Notes: generated by a model from the letters alone, not told the origin. 64,000 nucleotides of DNA from Bacillus licheniformis DSM 13 = ATCC 14580 (GCF_000011645.1 NC_006270.3:2043501-2107500); one strand, 5' to 3'. Counted from the stretch's first letter, positions 42,233 to 52,063 are shown. Translations and numbers: made by a program.

Positions 42233-44185
42233 CTACAGATTTTTTCGCACTGAAAGACCGGCAATTTCATCATATGTTTCGCGGTTTTCCAAAGTTGACA
42301 AATCGCCTGCGGGCTCGTTCATATAGGCAGCTCTGATCAGCCGTCTCATCACTTTTGCATTTCTCGTCTTCGGCAAACCGCTGACAAAATAAACCGCTTT
42401 GGGCTTGACCGCTTTACCGATCGCATCAGATGCAAGGTTCAGCAAATCATCTTTTAATTCTTCCGACGGCTTTTCCGACTGTCTGAGGACGACGAAGCAG
42501 ACGGCAGCCTGGCCTTTGAGCTTATCCGGAACGCCGATGACGCCTGCTTCCGCCACCGCTGGATGGCCGACCAGAACGGACTCTATTTCGGCGGGGCCGA
42601 TCCTTTTCCCGGCAGCATTGATCACATCATCAGAGCGTCCGCTGATCGTCCAGTAGCCGTTTTCATCCCGTTTTGCCCAATCGCCGTGCACCCAGACGTC
42701 GGTCCAGCGGCTCCAATATGCTTCTTCGTATCTTGACGGCTCCTTCCAAAAACCGTTCGTCATGCCGACCCAGGGCTTTGTCAGGACAAGCTCTCCGACT
42801 TCATTGACGACTTCCTCTCCTTTTTCATTGAAGACATTGGCCGCCATGCCGGGAAGAGGCGAATTAAACGTCATCGGCGTGATCGGCCGCAGGAGCACAT
42901 TGCCTAAAATTCCGCCTGAGATCTCTGTTCCTCCTGAATAATTAAATATAGGAATCCGTTCTTTTCCAACATGGCGGAACAGCCACATCCACGGCTCATA
43001 ATTCCATGGTTCGCCCGTTGAGCCGATTGCCTTCAGACTGTTCAGATTGTATTGATAGAGAAAATCTTCGCCGTGCTGCATCAGCGAGCGAATGAGCGTC
43101 GGAGAGACGCCGAGATGCGTCACCCGGTGTCTGCTGACAAGCTCCCACAGCCGATCCGGGGCCGGGTAGTCCGGTGCTCCGTCAAACAGCAAAACAGCCG
43201 CTCCGTTTATGAGGCCCCCGAATATTAAAAACGGCCCCATCATCCAGCCCATGTCTGTAAACCAGAAAAATGTGTCCCCTTGTTTGACATCCATCCCGAA
43301 TCCCGCATCAAATGCAGCTTTCAGCGGAAAACCGGCATGGGTATGAACCGCTCCCTTCGACTGTCCTGTCGTCCCTGATGTGTATAGCAGCATGAGCGGA
43401 TCTGAACTGTCCATTTCTTCGGTGTTTTGCATGGGCTCGTTTTTCATCAATTCATTCCAGTCGATATCTCTCTTATAATTCCAATCTTGATCGCCGCCGT
43501 GAAGCTTGCAGACGACGACTTTTTGAACAGTGGGGGAACGGTCCGCGGCTTTGTCAGCTTCTTTCTTCATGCAGACCTTCTTTCCCCTTCGCAAAAAGGC
43601 ATCTGCTGTGACAAGGATTTTCGCTCCGGCAGCGGTAAGTCTCGCCGCTGCTGCATGGGCGCCGTAGCCTGAAAAAACCGGTGAGAATACCGCTCCGATT
43701 TTAGCGGCGGCCAGCATGGCGATGACCGTTTCGGGGATCATCGGCATGTAAATCGCAATGACATCCCCTTTTGAGATGCCTTGCTTTTTAAAGCCTGCCG
43801 CCGCACGGGCGACTTGTTGGTGTAAAGAAGAATAGGTGATCTGTTCTGTTTTTCCGTCTTCACTTTCCCAGATGAGTGCCGTCCTGCCGGCCGTATCAGG
43901 CCGGCGGGCCCATTTTTCCACGGCGTTGTAAACGGCATTTAAGCGGCCGCCGGTAAACCATTGCGGCCATTTTATGCCTTTGTCGAGATTCAATGTTTGG
44001 CTGTACCGCTTGTACCAGCTGATCCCGAGCGCTTTTTCGGCCTCTTCCCAGAACCAGGCGATATCGTTTGTACTTGCTTTCAAAAAATCATCATAGTCGG
44101 AAAAACCGAGGGCTGTCATCCATTGAAACAGCCGGGTTGTTTTTACAAATTCCGGATCAGGCTGCCAAACCGCTTTTTCGCCCAT
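42233..44185 (-). CDS. Acetoacetyl-CoA synthetase-like acyl-CoA ligase
   Basis: A 650-residue AMP-forming ligase with the N-terminal domain of acetate/acetoacetate ligases, the P-loop YTSGTTGQSKGAVH near 265, and the C-terminal adenylation lid GRSDDVINAAGKRIGPAEIE near 535, where the conserved lysine follows. Length fits acetoacetate-CoA ligases. It is the last gene of the leucine degradation run, 30 bases after yngE; HMG-CoA lyase there makes acetoacetate, so activating it to acetoacetyl-CoA is the natural job. An acetate or propionate ligase is the alternative. AGGAGG lies 7 bases before the ATG at 44185. Confidence 0.75.
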   Translation of the reverse strand: MGEKAVWQPDPEFVKTTRLFQWMTALGFSDYDDFLKASTNDIAWFWEEAEKALGISWYKRYSQTLNLDKGIKWPQWFTGGRLNAVYNAVEKWARRPDTAGRTALIWESEDGKTEQITYSSLHQQVARAAAGFKKQGISKGDVIAIYMPMIPETVIAMLAAAKIGAVFSPVFSGYGAHAAAARLTAAGAKILVTADAFLRRGKKVCMKKEADKAADRSPTVQKVVVCKLHGGDQDWNYKRDIDWNELMKNEPMQNTEEMDSSDPLMLLYTSGTTGQSKGAVHTHAGFPLKAAFDAGFGMDVKQGDTFFWFTDMGWMMGPFLIFGGLINGAAVLLFDGAPDYPAPDRLWELVSRHRVTHLGVSPTLIRSLMQHGEDFLYQYNLNSLKAIGSTGEPWNYEPWMWLFRHVGKERIPIFNYSGGTEISGGILGNVLLRPITPMTFNSPLPGMAANVFNEKGEEVVNEVGELVLTKPWVGMTNGFWKEPSRYEEAYWSRWTDVWVHGDWAKRDENGYWTISGRSDDVINAAGKRIGPAEIESVLVGHPAVAEAGVIGVPDKLKGQAAVCFVVLRQSEKPSEELKDDLLNLASDAIGKAVKPKAVYFVSGLPKTRNAKVMRRLIRAAYMNEPAGDLSTLENRETYDEIAGLSVRKNL

Positions 44186-44215
44186 GCCGTTTCCTCCTTT
44201 TCGTTTCATTGGCCT

Positions 44216-45745
44216 TTAGACGGGATAAACAGGATGCTTCCGTTCCGTAAATGTCATGTATTTGGTCATATATGCATTCAGCCGTTTGATGAGTTCCGTT
44301 CGCAGCGAGTCGGCCGGAATGATCCCGTCGACAATCATTTCTGAAGCAAGCCGGTAAATGTCTATGTCTTTTTGGTACTCTTTCCGTTTTTCGGCGATGA
44401 ATGCGGACCGTTCTTCTTCAGGCAATTCTGCGATTTTTTTAGCGTAAACGGCATTTACCGCTGCTTCCGGGCCCATGACGGCAATTTGCGCCGTCGGCAG
44501 CGCCAGACAGCAGTCAGGTTCAAAGGCCGGACCGGCCATCGCATACAAGCCTGCACCATAAGCTTTCCTGACGATGACGGATATTTTCGGTACGGTTGCT
44601 TCGGCCATCGCTGAAATCATTTTCGCACCGTGTCTGATGATACCCGCCCTCTCGACTTTCGTTCCGATCATAAAACCGGGGATGTCAGCCAGAAACAGCA
44701 GCGGGATATGATAGGCATCACACAAATTGATAAACTTTGCGGCCTTGTCTGCCGAATCGTGGAACAAAACACCGCCTTTGACCCGCGGCTGATTGGCAAT
44801 GATGCCGACAGGCTGCCCGTGAATCCTTGCCAAACCGGTAATCAGCTCTGGCGCGAACAATTTTTTGATCTCATAAAAAGACGCTTCATCAATGATCCGA
44901 TCGATTAAATCCATCATCTGAAACGGAGCGTTTTGGTTTTTCGGAATGATGTCCTCCAATGACCGGTCAAACGGACGGGCGGATTTTGCTTCAATGACAG
45001 GCGCTTTTTCGGTGTAGTTCGACGGAAAGTAGGAAAGATACCGGCGCGCCGACTTGATCGCATCTTCTTCCGTGTCGGCAAGAATGTCTCCGCAGCCTGA
45101 AACAGAACAGTGCATTCTCGCGCCGCCCATTTCTTCAAGCGATACTTTTTCGCCGATCACCATTTCCGCCATGCGCGGCGAGCCTAAATACATCGAGGCG
45201 TTACCTTCGACCATAATGACGATGTCGCAAAAAGCCGGTATGTAGGCGCCTCCTGCCGCTGAAGGCCCGAACAAGAGACAGATTTGCGGGATGCGCCCGG
45301 ATAATTTGACTTGCTGATAAAAAATCCGCCCCGCTCCTCTTCGCCCCGGAAACATGTCAACTTGATCCGTAATCCTTGCGCCTGCCGAATCGACCAAATA
45401 AAGAAGCGGGCAATTCAGTTTTTCGGCTGTTTCCTGGATGCGGATGATTTTTTCAACGGTTCTCGCTCCCCATGATCCTGCTTTGACAGTTGAATCATTG
45501 GCCATGACGCAAACGGTTCGCCCGCCGATTTTTCCGATTCCAGTGACGACTCCATCTGCCGGTAGCCCGTCAGCCATGCAATTGGCAAAAAACGCGTCCT
45601 CTAGGTCGAGTCCTTCGTCAAGCAGCAGCTTTAATCGGTCTCTGACAAATAATTTCCCTTTTTTCTTATTAGCTTCATGGTATTTCTCCGCGCCGCCCTC
45701 CTGAATCCGGCGGATGCGTTCATACAATTCCTTTTCGGCCGGCAT
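44216..45745 (-). CDS. yngE: Methylcrotonyl-CoA carboxylase, carboxyltransferase subunit
   Basis: A 509-residue carboxyltransferase of the acyl-CoA carboxylase beta type. Its two crotonase-like halves have GPSAAGGAYIPAFCD near 160 and PGFMIGTKVERAGIIRHGAKMI near 345. It uses carboxybiotin from the YngH/YngHB proteins. The leucine operon context makes 3-methylcrotonyl-CoA the likely substrate rather than propionyl-CoA. GGAGG lies 8 bases before the ATG. Confidence 0.9.
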   Translation of the reverse strand: MPAEKELYERIRRIQEGGAEKYHEANKKKGKLFVRDRLKLLLDEGLDLEDAFFANCMADGLPADGVVTGIGKIGGRTVCVMANDSTVKAGSWGARTVEKIIRIQETAEKLNCPLLYLVDSAGARITDQVDMFPGRRGAGRIFYQQVKLSGRIPQICLLFGPSAAGGAYIPAFCDIVIMVEGNASMYLGSPRMAEMVIGEKVSLEEMGGARMHCSVSGCGDILADTEEDAIKSARRYLSYFPSNYTEKAPVIEAKSARPFDRSLEDIIPKNQNAPFQMMDLIDRIIDEASFYEIKKLFAPELITGLARIHGQPVGIIANQPRVKGGVLFHDSADKAAKFINLCDAYHIPLLFLADIPGFMIGTKVERAGIIRHGAKMISAMAEATVPKISVIVRKAYGAGLYAMAGPAFEPDCCLALPTAQIAVMGPEAAVNAVYAKKIAELPEEERSAFIAEKRKEYQKDIDIYRLASEMIVDGIIPADSLRTELIKRLNAYMTKYMTFTERKHPVYPV

Positions 45746-45765
45746 CGGCTGTCCCTCCGTTCGTT

Positions 45766-46548
45766 TTATTCTCCCGTATAATCCGGCTTCCGCTTTTCTG
45801 CAAAAGCTTTCAGCCCTTCTGTCCTGTCTTTCGTCGGAATCGTCAGTTCATAGGCTTTTTGTTCAATGGCAAGCCCTGTTTCGATAGCTGTCTCAAGGCC
45901 TTGATTGATGGCAAACTTCGCTTGTCTGACGGCTACCGGTCCGTTCGCCGCGATGTTCGCCGCGATGCTTTCACTCGCTTCCTTTAACTTCGAAAGCGGA
46001 ACGACATGTTCAACCAGGCTGATCTTTTGCGCTTCTTCGGCGCTGATGCGGCAGCCGGTAAAGATCATTTCTTTCGCCTTTCCCCTGCCGATCAAGCGGG
46101 GCAGCCGCTGTGTCCCTCCTGCCCCTGGAATGATTGCGAGCGTTGTTTCGGGGAGGCCGAGTTCAATATGTTCGGCTGCGATCCTGATGTCGCACGCCAA
46201 TGCAAGCTCCAGCCCCCCTCCTAAAGCGCTTCCGTTTAATGAAGCGATGACGGGCTGCGGCAGTTTTTCCGTTTCGCTGACCACGCGTTGAATCAGGGAA
46301 ACAGCCTGCTTCGCTTCTGTTTGGCTCATGCGGGCTCTTTCCTTTAAATCGGCGCCTGCACAAAACGTCCTGTCCCCTTTTCCCGTTATGATGACACAGC
46401 GGACGGCCGGGTTTGAACGAATATCTCGAAGGATGCGCTGAAAGTCGTCGAGAAGCCCAAGCGAGAGGGCATTTGCAGCCTGCGGCCTGTTCAGCGTCAA
46501 CACGGCGACCGACTGCTCGTTTATGGAATAAAGAACATTGGGCTCCAT
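45766..46548 (-). CDS. yngF: Methylglutaconyl-CoA hydratase (crotonase family)
   Basis: A 260-residue enoyl-CoA hydratase with CAGADLKERARM near 65, NGSALGGGLELALACD near 105 and GLPETTLAIIPGAGGTQRLPR near 130. It should hydrate 3-methylglutaconyl-CoA to HMG-CoA. The frame is open into the yngG coding region up to 46677, but GGAGG lies 8 bases before the ATG at 46548, and family alignment begins there. It follows yngG by 19 bases. Confidence 0.88.
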   Translation of the reverse strand: MEPNVLYSINEQSVAVLTLNRPQAANALSLGLLDDFQRILRDIRSNPAVRCVIITGKGDRTFCAGADLKERARMSQTEAKQAVSLIQRVVSETEKLPQPVIASLNGSALGGGLELALACDIRIAAEHIELGLPETTLAIIPGAGGTQRLPRLIGRGKAKEMIFTGCRISAEEAQKISLVEHVVPLSKLKEASESIAANIAANGPVAVRQAKFAINQGLETAIETGLAIEQKAYELTIPTKDRTEGLKAFAEKRKPDYTGE

Positions 46549-46567
46549 TCGGTCTTCCTCCTCTTCA

Positions 46568-47479
46568 TCAATGAAAACAGTTCTTTGATTTAGCCGCCTG
46601 CAAATTTCGGCTTGGCAGCTCTCTTCCGGTTTTGTCTTCGATCCATTTAGCAGCTGAAAGCAGCTTGCTGAGATCAACTCCGGTTTCGATGCCCATCTGG
46701 GCGCACATGTAGATCAAATCATCAGTTGCCGCATTCCCCGTGGCTCCCGGTGCGTAAGGACAGCCGCCCAGCCCGCCGCATGATGAGTCAAATACGGTGA
46801 TTCCCATGTCCATCGCTGCGATCATGTTGGCGAGCGCCATCCCTCTCGTATCATGAAAATGAAGGGCGATATTCTCTTTTGGAAAGCGCTTTAAGAGGAC
46901 TTCAAGCACCCTTTGAACCTGTACGGGATTTGCTGCGCCGATCGTATCTCCGAGGGAAAGTTCGTTGATCCCCATGTCGAACAGCGTTTCAGATGTCCGT
47001 ATAATTTGTTCCAATGGCACGTGATGTTCATAAGGACAGCCAAATACTGTGGACAGGTATGCTCTGGCGGTGAGGCCCGCTTGTTTTGCCGCTCCGATGA
47101 CTTCCTTCAGGACGGGAAGCGTTTCCCCGATCGATTTGTTAATATTTTTCCGGTTGTGTGTCTCGCTTGCCGACATGAAAACAGAAGCTTCATCGATCCC
47201 TCCTTCGAGAGCCCGTTCCAGCCCTTTTCGGTTCGGAATCAGGGCTGCGTAGGTGACGCCCGGCTTCCGGTTGATCCCTTTGGCGACATCAAGGGCATCA
47301 GACAGTGCAGGAATCCACTTAGGATGGACGAATGAAGTGATTTCGATATACGAAAGCCCTGTGGCAGAAAGCATGTCGATCCAGGTAATTTTATCAGCTG
47401 TCGAAAGTGCGGTTTGTTCATTTTGCAGACCGTCGCGCGGCCCGACTTCTTTAATGAAAATGTTCTTCGGTACGTCCAT
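46568..47479 (-). CDS. yngG: Hydroxymethylglutaryl-CoA lyase
   Basis: A 303-residue TIM-barrel enzyme that splits HMG-CoA into acetoacetate and acetyl-CoA. It starts with KEVGPRDGLQNE, which holds catalytic metal-binding residues, has HFHDTRGMALAN near 205, and carries the family signature GGLGGCPYAPGATGNAATDD with the active-site cysteine near 237. GGAGG precedes the ATG. The product acetoacetate is the presumed substrate of the ligase at the end of the operon. Confidence 0.93.
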   Translation of the reverse strand: MDVPKNIFIKEVGPRDGLQNEQTALSTADKITWIDMLSATGLSYIEITSFVHPKWIPALSDALDVAKGINRKPGVTYAALIPNRKGLERALEGGIDEASVFMSASETHNRKNINKSIGETLPVLKEVIGAAKQAGLTARAYLSTVFGCPYEHHVPLEQIIRTSETLFDMGINELSLGDTIGAANPVQVQRVLEVLLKRFPKENIALHFHDTRGMALANMIAAMDMGITVFDSSCGGLGGCPYAPGATGNAATDDLIYMCAQMGIETGVDLSKLLSAAKWIEDKTGRELPSRNLQAAKSKNCFH

Positions 47480-47496
47480 TTGCCATCCTCCAGACC

Positions 47497-47709
47497 TTAT
47501 TGAAGCTCCAATAAGACATCCCCTTCATCGGCAAAATCACCTTCGTTCTTTCTGACGGTTTTGACTGTTCCGGCCGTTTCGGCGACAATCGGAATCTCCA
47601 TCTTCATCGATTCTAAAATGGCGACTTCCTGCCCCTTTTCGATTTTGTCCCCCGCTTTCACTAATATTTTCCACACGTTTCCTGCCATATTGGTGACAAC
47701 AGTATTCAT
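47497..47709 (-). CDS. yngHB: Biotin carboxyl carrier protein of the acyl-CoA carboxylase
   Basis: A 70-residue protein consisting of a single biotinyl domain. The biotin attachment site is ILESMKMEIP, with the lysine near 35. AAGGAGG lies 6 bases before the ATG at 47709. It carries carboxybiotin from YngH to YngE. It is placed 17 bases after the biotin carboxylase gene and 17 before yngG. Confidence 0.92.
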   Translation of the reverse strand: MNTVVTNMAGNVWKILVKAGDKIEKGQEVAILESMKMEIPIVAETAGTVKTVRKNEGDFADEGDVLLELQ

Positions 47710-47726
47710 AGTACGCCTCCTTGATT

Positions 47727-49067
47727 TCATTTTGACTGATAGCGACTGATAAAATCGGTTTGGACCCCGCCTTTTCGGAATTCGTCAGAACTTACAATGT
47801 CTTCAAGGAGCGGAATGTTCGTTTTAATGCCTTTCACTTGATATTGTGAAAGCGCTTCGGCCAATGTGCAGATGGCTTCTTCTCTGCTGCTTCCTTTGAC
47901 GATCATCTTGGCAATCATCGGGTCGTAATACGGGGTGATAGTCATACCCGGGGCTGCTGCGCATTCATGACGGACATTCGGTTGCTCAGGCAGCTTAAGG
48001 TCGGTAATCCGCCCCGGCGAAGGGAAAAATGTTTTCGGATCTTCGGCACAGATTCTGACTTCGATCGCATGTCCGTCCCGCCGAATGTCTTTCTGCTTAT
48101 GGGAAAGCGGTTTTCCCGCTGCGATATTGAGCTGTTCTTCGACAAGGTCAAGCCCTGTAATTTCCTCTGTCACCGGGTGTTCGACTTGCAGGCGGGTATT
48201 CATCTCAAGAAAATAAAAATGATTCTCCTTGTCTACTAAAAACTCGATTGTCCCGGCGTTGACATAGCCGATCGACAGCGCAGCTTTCACGGCCGCTTCA
48301 CCGAGCTTTGTGCGCATGGTTTCATCGAATAACGGAGCAGGTGCTTCTTCGATGATTTTTTGCTGGCGTCTCTGAATCGAACAGTCCCGCTCCCAAAGAT
48401 AGACGGCATTTTCGTATTTGTCTGTTAAAATCTGAATCTCGATATGTCTTGCCTGTTCGATATATTTCTCGATGTACATAGCCCCGTCTCCGAAAAAATC
48501 GGCGGCTCGTTTTTGGTTGCCTTCATATGCTTTTTCTAATTCGCTTTCATTGCGGATCAGCTGCATTCCGATGCCGCCGCCCCCAAAAGAAGCCTTGAGC
48601 ATCACGGGATAGCCGATGGATTCGGCAAGAGCCCGGGCTTCATTCAGACCGGACAAGCTTTTTGTCACGCCGGGAACGACGGGAACCCCGGCTTGTTCCA
48701 TCGCTTGTCTTGCTTCAATTTTGCTTCCCATTTTGGCGATAACGTCAGGCGGCGGACCGATAAACGTAATATTCTCCTTGAGGCACCTTTCGGCAAAACG
48801 GCTGTTCTCGGAAAGCAGGCCGTATCCCGGATGAATGGCACAGACCCCCGCTTTTTTAGCGGTTTCGATGATTTTTTCAATATTTAAATAGCTTTCACTG
48901 ACCCGCGGTTTGCCGATCAGCCAGGCTTCATCCGCAGCTTTGACATGCAGGGACTCCGCATCCGCTTCAGAGTAGACAGCAGCCGTCTGAATACCGAGCC
49001 GTTGACAAGTTCGGATGATCCGGAGGGCGATTTCTCCCCGGTTGGCAATCAGTACTTTCTTAAACAA
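47727..49067 (-). CDS. yngH: Biotin carboxylase subunit
   Basis: A 446-residue ATP-grasp enzyme that carboxylates biotin. It starts FKKVLIANRGEIALRIIRTC, has the glycine-rich loop KASFGGGGIGM near 160, and the EMNTRLQVEHPVTEEITG catalytic region near 285. It is the second biotin carboxylase type of Bacillus, distinct from the fatty acid enzyme AccC. The start is TTG, 7 bases after AGGAGG. Confidence 0.92.
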   Translation of the reverse strand: MFKKVLIANRGEIALRIIRTCQRLGIQTAAVYSEADAESLHVKAADEAWLIGKPRVSESYLNIEKIIETAKKAGVCAIHPGYGLLSENSRFAERCLKENITFIGPPPDVIAKMGSKIEARQAMEQAGVPVVPGVTKSLSGLNEARALAESIGYPVMLKASFGGGGIGMQLIRNESELEKAYEGNQKRAADFFGDGAMYIEKYIEQARHIEIQILTDKYENAVYLWERDCSIQRRQQKIIEEAPAPLFDETMRTKLGEAAVKAALSIGYVNAGTIEFLVDKENHFYFLEMNTRLQVEHPVTEEITGLDLVEEQLNIAAGKPLSHKQKDIRRDGHAIEVRICAEDPKTFFPSPGRITDLKLPEQPNVRHECAAAPGMTITPYYDPMIAKMIVKGSSREEAICTLAEALSQYQVKGIKTNIPLLEDIVSSDEFRKGGVQTDFISRYQSK

Positions 49068-49109
49068 AAAGGTCCCTCCTTTTATGTTAGTCGCGCTTGA
49101 AAGAGAAAA

Positions 49110-50747
49110 TTACAATTGAAAATGCTCAAGCGCCTGCTCCCTTAACTTGAATTTTTGCACTTTCCCTGATGCCGTCATCGGGAACTCTTCTACAAATGCG
49201 ATATAGCGCGGAATCTTATAGCGGGCGATTTTGCCTTTGCAGTATTCTTTTAATTCGTCAGCCGTCATCGATGCTCCGCTTTTCAGTTTGATCCAGGCCG
49301 ATACCTCTTCGCCGAATGTTTCGTCAGGCACTCCGACAATTTGGACGTCGAGAATGTCGGGATGCTTGTATAAAAACTCTTCTATTTCCCGCGGATATAT
49401 GTTTTCACCGCCTCTGATGATCATGTCTTTTAATCTCCCGGTAATCCGGCAGTAGCCTTCTTCATCCATTACGGCTAAATCTCCCGTATGCAAAAATCCA
49501 TCCTCATCGATGACCGCTGCCGTGGCCTCAGGATTTTTGTAGTAGCCTTTCATAACATGGTAGCCGCGTGTGCACAGCTCGCCTTGAACGCCTCTTTCAA
49601 CCTCCCGGTTCGTACCCGGTTCAGTTATTTTGACTTCTACATTCGGCAAAGCGCGCCCTACGGTTTCGACCCTTCTTTTGAGCGAATCGTTGACCCTAGT
49701 CTGGGTAATGACCGGTGAGGCTTCCGTCTGTCCGTATGCAATCGTTATTTCAGACATCCCCATGTTATCGATCACTTTTTTCATGACTTCGATCGGACAG
49801 TTTGAACCGGCCATGATGCCCGTTCTTAAAGAAGACAGGTCATATGATGCGAAATCTGGATCATTCAGTTCGGCGATGAACATGGTCGGTACACCGTGAA
49901 GCGCCGTGCATTTTTCCGTTTCGACGGCTGAAAGCACTTCTTTCGGACTGAATTCTTGTACCGGCACCATCGTCGCGCCGGCGGTGACGCAAGCGAGAGT
50001 CCCCAGTACACAGCCGAAGCAGTGGAAAAACGGAACGGGGATGCACATTCTGTCTTTTTTCGATAAATTCATGCATTCCGCAATATTTGCCGCATTGTTT
50101 GCCAAATTGGAATGGGTGAGCATCACGCCTTTCGGAAAGCCTGTCGTACCTGATGTATATTGCATATTAATGACATCATGCTCTTTGAGCCGTTCCATCC
50201 TGCGATCAAGCGCTTTTTCGCTTACTGACCCTGAGAGCTTTAATAAATCATCCCATAGGTACATGCCGGGATGCCTTTGATCCCCCAGCAAAATAATATT
50301 TTTTAAGAAAGGCAGTCTTTCAGATGCAAGCCTGCCCGGTTCGCCCTCCTTTAATTCAGGAATCAGTTTGCAAAGGATATCAATGTAGGAAGTGCCCCGG
50401 TATGATTCCATTAAAATGAGTGTTGTGGCATCTGACTGTTTCAGCACATATTCAAGCTCTGATAATTGATAGTTCGTGTTGGCTGTGACTAGTACAGCAC
50501 CCGCTTTTGCCGAAGCAAACTGGGCGGTGAGCCATTCCGGAGTATTGGAAGCCCAAATTGCGACATGTTCACCTTTATCAATACCGAGCGCCATCAGTCC
50601 TTTTGCGACTTTTCTGCACAACTGGTCAAATTCCCGGTACGTATAACGCAGGCCGCGGTCCGGATAGACGACAGCCTCGTGATCAGGGGCGTCTGCCGCG
50701 GTTTTCTCCAATAACTTTCCAATTGTCAAATGGAGCAGCTCTGCCAA
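49110..50747 (-). CDS. yngI: Acyl-CoA synthetase (AMP-forming), YngI type
   Basis: A 545-residue ligase of the medium/long-chain acyl-CoA synthetase branch. The P-loop is YTSGTTGFPKGVMLTH near 190; GYCRITGRLKDMIIRGGENIYPREIEEFL near 435 and the catalytic lysine in TASGKVQKFKLRE near 530 complete the fold. The start is TTG, 7 bases after GGGAGG. In the leucine operon it may activate isovalerate or related branched acids; the substrate is inferred. Confidence 0.85.
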   Translation of the reverse strand: MAELLHLTIGKLLEKTAADAPDHEAVVYPDRGLRYTYREFDQLCRKVAKGLMALGIDKGEHVAIWASNTPEWLTAQFASAKAGAVLVTANTNYQLSELEYVLKQSDATTLILMESYRGTSYIDILCKLIPELKEGEPGRLASERLPFLKNIILLGDQRHPGMYLWDDLLKLSGSVSEKALDRRMERLKEHDVINMQYTSGTTGFPKGVMLTHSNLANNAANIAECMNLSKKDRMCIPVPFFHCFGCVLGTLACVTAGATMVPVQEFSPKEVLSAVETEKCTALHGVPTMFIAELNDPDFASYDLSSLRTGIMAGSNCPIEVMKKVIDNMGMSEITIAYGQTEASPVITQTRVNDSLKRRVETVGRALPNVEVKITEPGTNREVERGVQGELCTRGYHVMKGYYKNPEATAAVIDEDGFLHTGDLAVMDEEGYCRITGRLKDMIIRGGENIYPREIEEFLYKHPDILDVQIVGVPDETFGEEVSAWIKLKSGASMTADELKEYCKGKIARYKIPRYIAFVEEFPMTASGKVQKFKLREQALEHFQL

Positions 50748-50767
50748 CGTTGTCCCTCCCTTCCGAT

Positions 50768-50781
50768 AGAAAGCGTTTTCA
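50768..50781 (-). promoter_or_regulatory. cre site between yngJ and yngI
   Basis: TGAAAACGCTTTCT on the minus strand matches the cre consensus at every position but the last. It overlaps the yngJ stop codon, so CcpA could stop transcription after the first gene of the operon. Confidence 0.6.
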
Positions 50782-51939
50782 TTTCAGCGCTTGTTTGCCG
50801 ATGCCGAGCTGCCTTGCGATGACGAGCCGTTGAATTTCTGAAGTGCCTTCACCGATTTCCATTAATTTTGCGTCCCGCAGCATGCGCTCCACTCCATACT
50901 CTTTCATATACCCGTATCCTCCGTGTATTTGAATGGACTGATTGCATGTCCTGAACGCCATTTCTGAGGCATAAAGCTTGGCAAAAGCCGCTTCTTTTGT
51001 AAACGGACGTCCTTGATCTTTCAGCCAGGCGGCCTTCAGCACCATATTGCGGGCGAGCTCAATTTCCATGGCCATGTCGGCAAGCTTGAACTGAATCGCC
51101 TGGAAATAAGAGATCGGTCGGCCGAATTGTTTTCGTTCGCGCGCGTATGTGAGCGCCGCCTCAAATGCGCCTTGGGCAATACCGACAGCCAGCGCTGCGA
51201 TCGAAATTCTGCCGCCGTCAAGTGTATTGAGAAATTGTTTAAACCCTTTTTCCGGGCTTCCCAATAGATTTTGTTTTGGTACGCGGACATTGTCCAATAT
51301 GAGCTGTGATGTATTGGAGCCGCGGACACCCATTTTGTCATATTCGCTTTTAATGGTGAAGCCCTCCGAATCTGTCGGAACGATGATGGCGGAAATGATG
51401 TTTTTTCCGTTGTCATCTATTCCGGTGACGGCGGTGACGATGACGGTCCTGGCAAATCCTGCATTTGTGATCCAGCATTTCTCACCGCTGATCACATAGC
51501 TGTCCCCTTCCGAGCGGGCTTTTGTCCGGGTGCCGCCCGCATCGGAACCTGCATTCGGTTCGGTCAGCCCAAATGCTCCGAGCGCCCGGCCCGTCGCAAG
51601 CGGGACGAGATATTCTTGTTTTTGTTCTTCAGTGCCGAAATAATAAATCGGCGCAGCCCCGAGCGATACAGCCGCAGCATAGCTAAGACCGGTGCTTCCG
51701 CACGCTTTGCCGATTTCTTCGACGCTAAGTGCATAGGAAATCGTATCTCCGCCTGAACCGCCGTAGCTTTCAGGAAACGGAATCCCCAAGAGGCCGAGCT
51801 CCCCCATTTTTTTAAATGTCTCAATCGGAAATTCTCCCGTCCTGTCAACATGTTCGGCGTGCGGTGCAATTTCCTGTTTCGCAAAATCTCTTGCGAGTTC
51901 ACGAATCATTTGCTGTTCTCTGGTTAGTTCAAAATTCAT
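50779..51939 (-). CDS. yngJ: Acyl-CoA dehydrogenase, probable isovaleryl-CoA dehydrogenase
   Basis: A 386-residue flavoprotein with the standard motifs FGLTEPNAGSDAGG near 130, GEKCWITNAG near 165 and GYGYMKEYGVERMLRDAK near 345. IGEGTSEIQRL near 365 keeps the usual catalytic glutamate; in human isovaleryl-CoA dehydrogenase that position is alanine, so substrate assignment rests on the operon. The ATG at 51939 follows AAAGGGGGG. It is the first gene of the leucine run; a TATAAT-like -10 lies at 51994-51999 upstream. Confidence 0.85.
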   Translation of the reverse strand: MNFELTREQQMIRELARDFAKQEIAPHAEHVDRTGEFPIETFKKMGELGLLGIPFPESYGGSGGDTISYALSVEEIGKACGSTGLSYAAAVSLGAAPIYYFGTEEQKQEYLVPLATGRALGAFGLTEPNAGSDAGGTRTKARSEGDSYVISGEKCWITNAGFARTVIVTAVTGIDDNGKNIISAIIVPTDSEGFTIKSEYDKMGVRGSNTSQLILDNVRVPKQNLLGSPEKGFKQFLNTLDGGRISIAALAVGIAQGAFEAALTYARERKQFGRPISYFQAIQFKLADMAMEIELARNMVLKAAWLKDQGRPFTKEAAFAKLYASEMAFRTCNQSIQIHGGYGYMKEYGVERMLRDAKLMEIGEGTSEIQRLVIARQLGIGKQALK

Positions 51940-52063
51940 AAAGTGCCCCCCTTTTTGGATCGTCAAATTCCTTAGGCAGCAGAGCTTTGTAACATTATAT
52001 TAAAAAAGTGCATTTTTCATGCCAGAGGATTTTGGACAGGTAAATTGCATGTTTGATCGCCAA

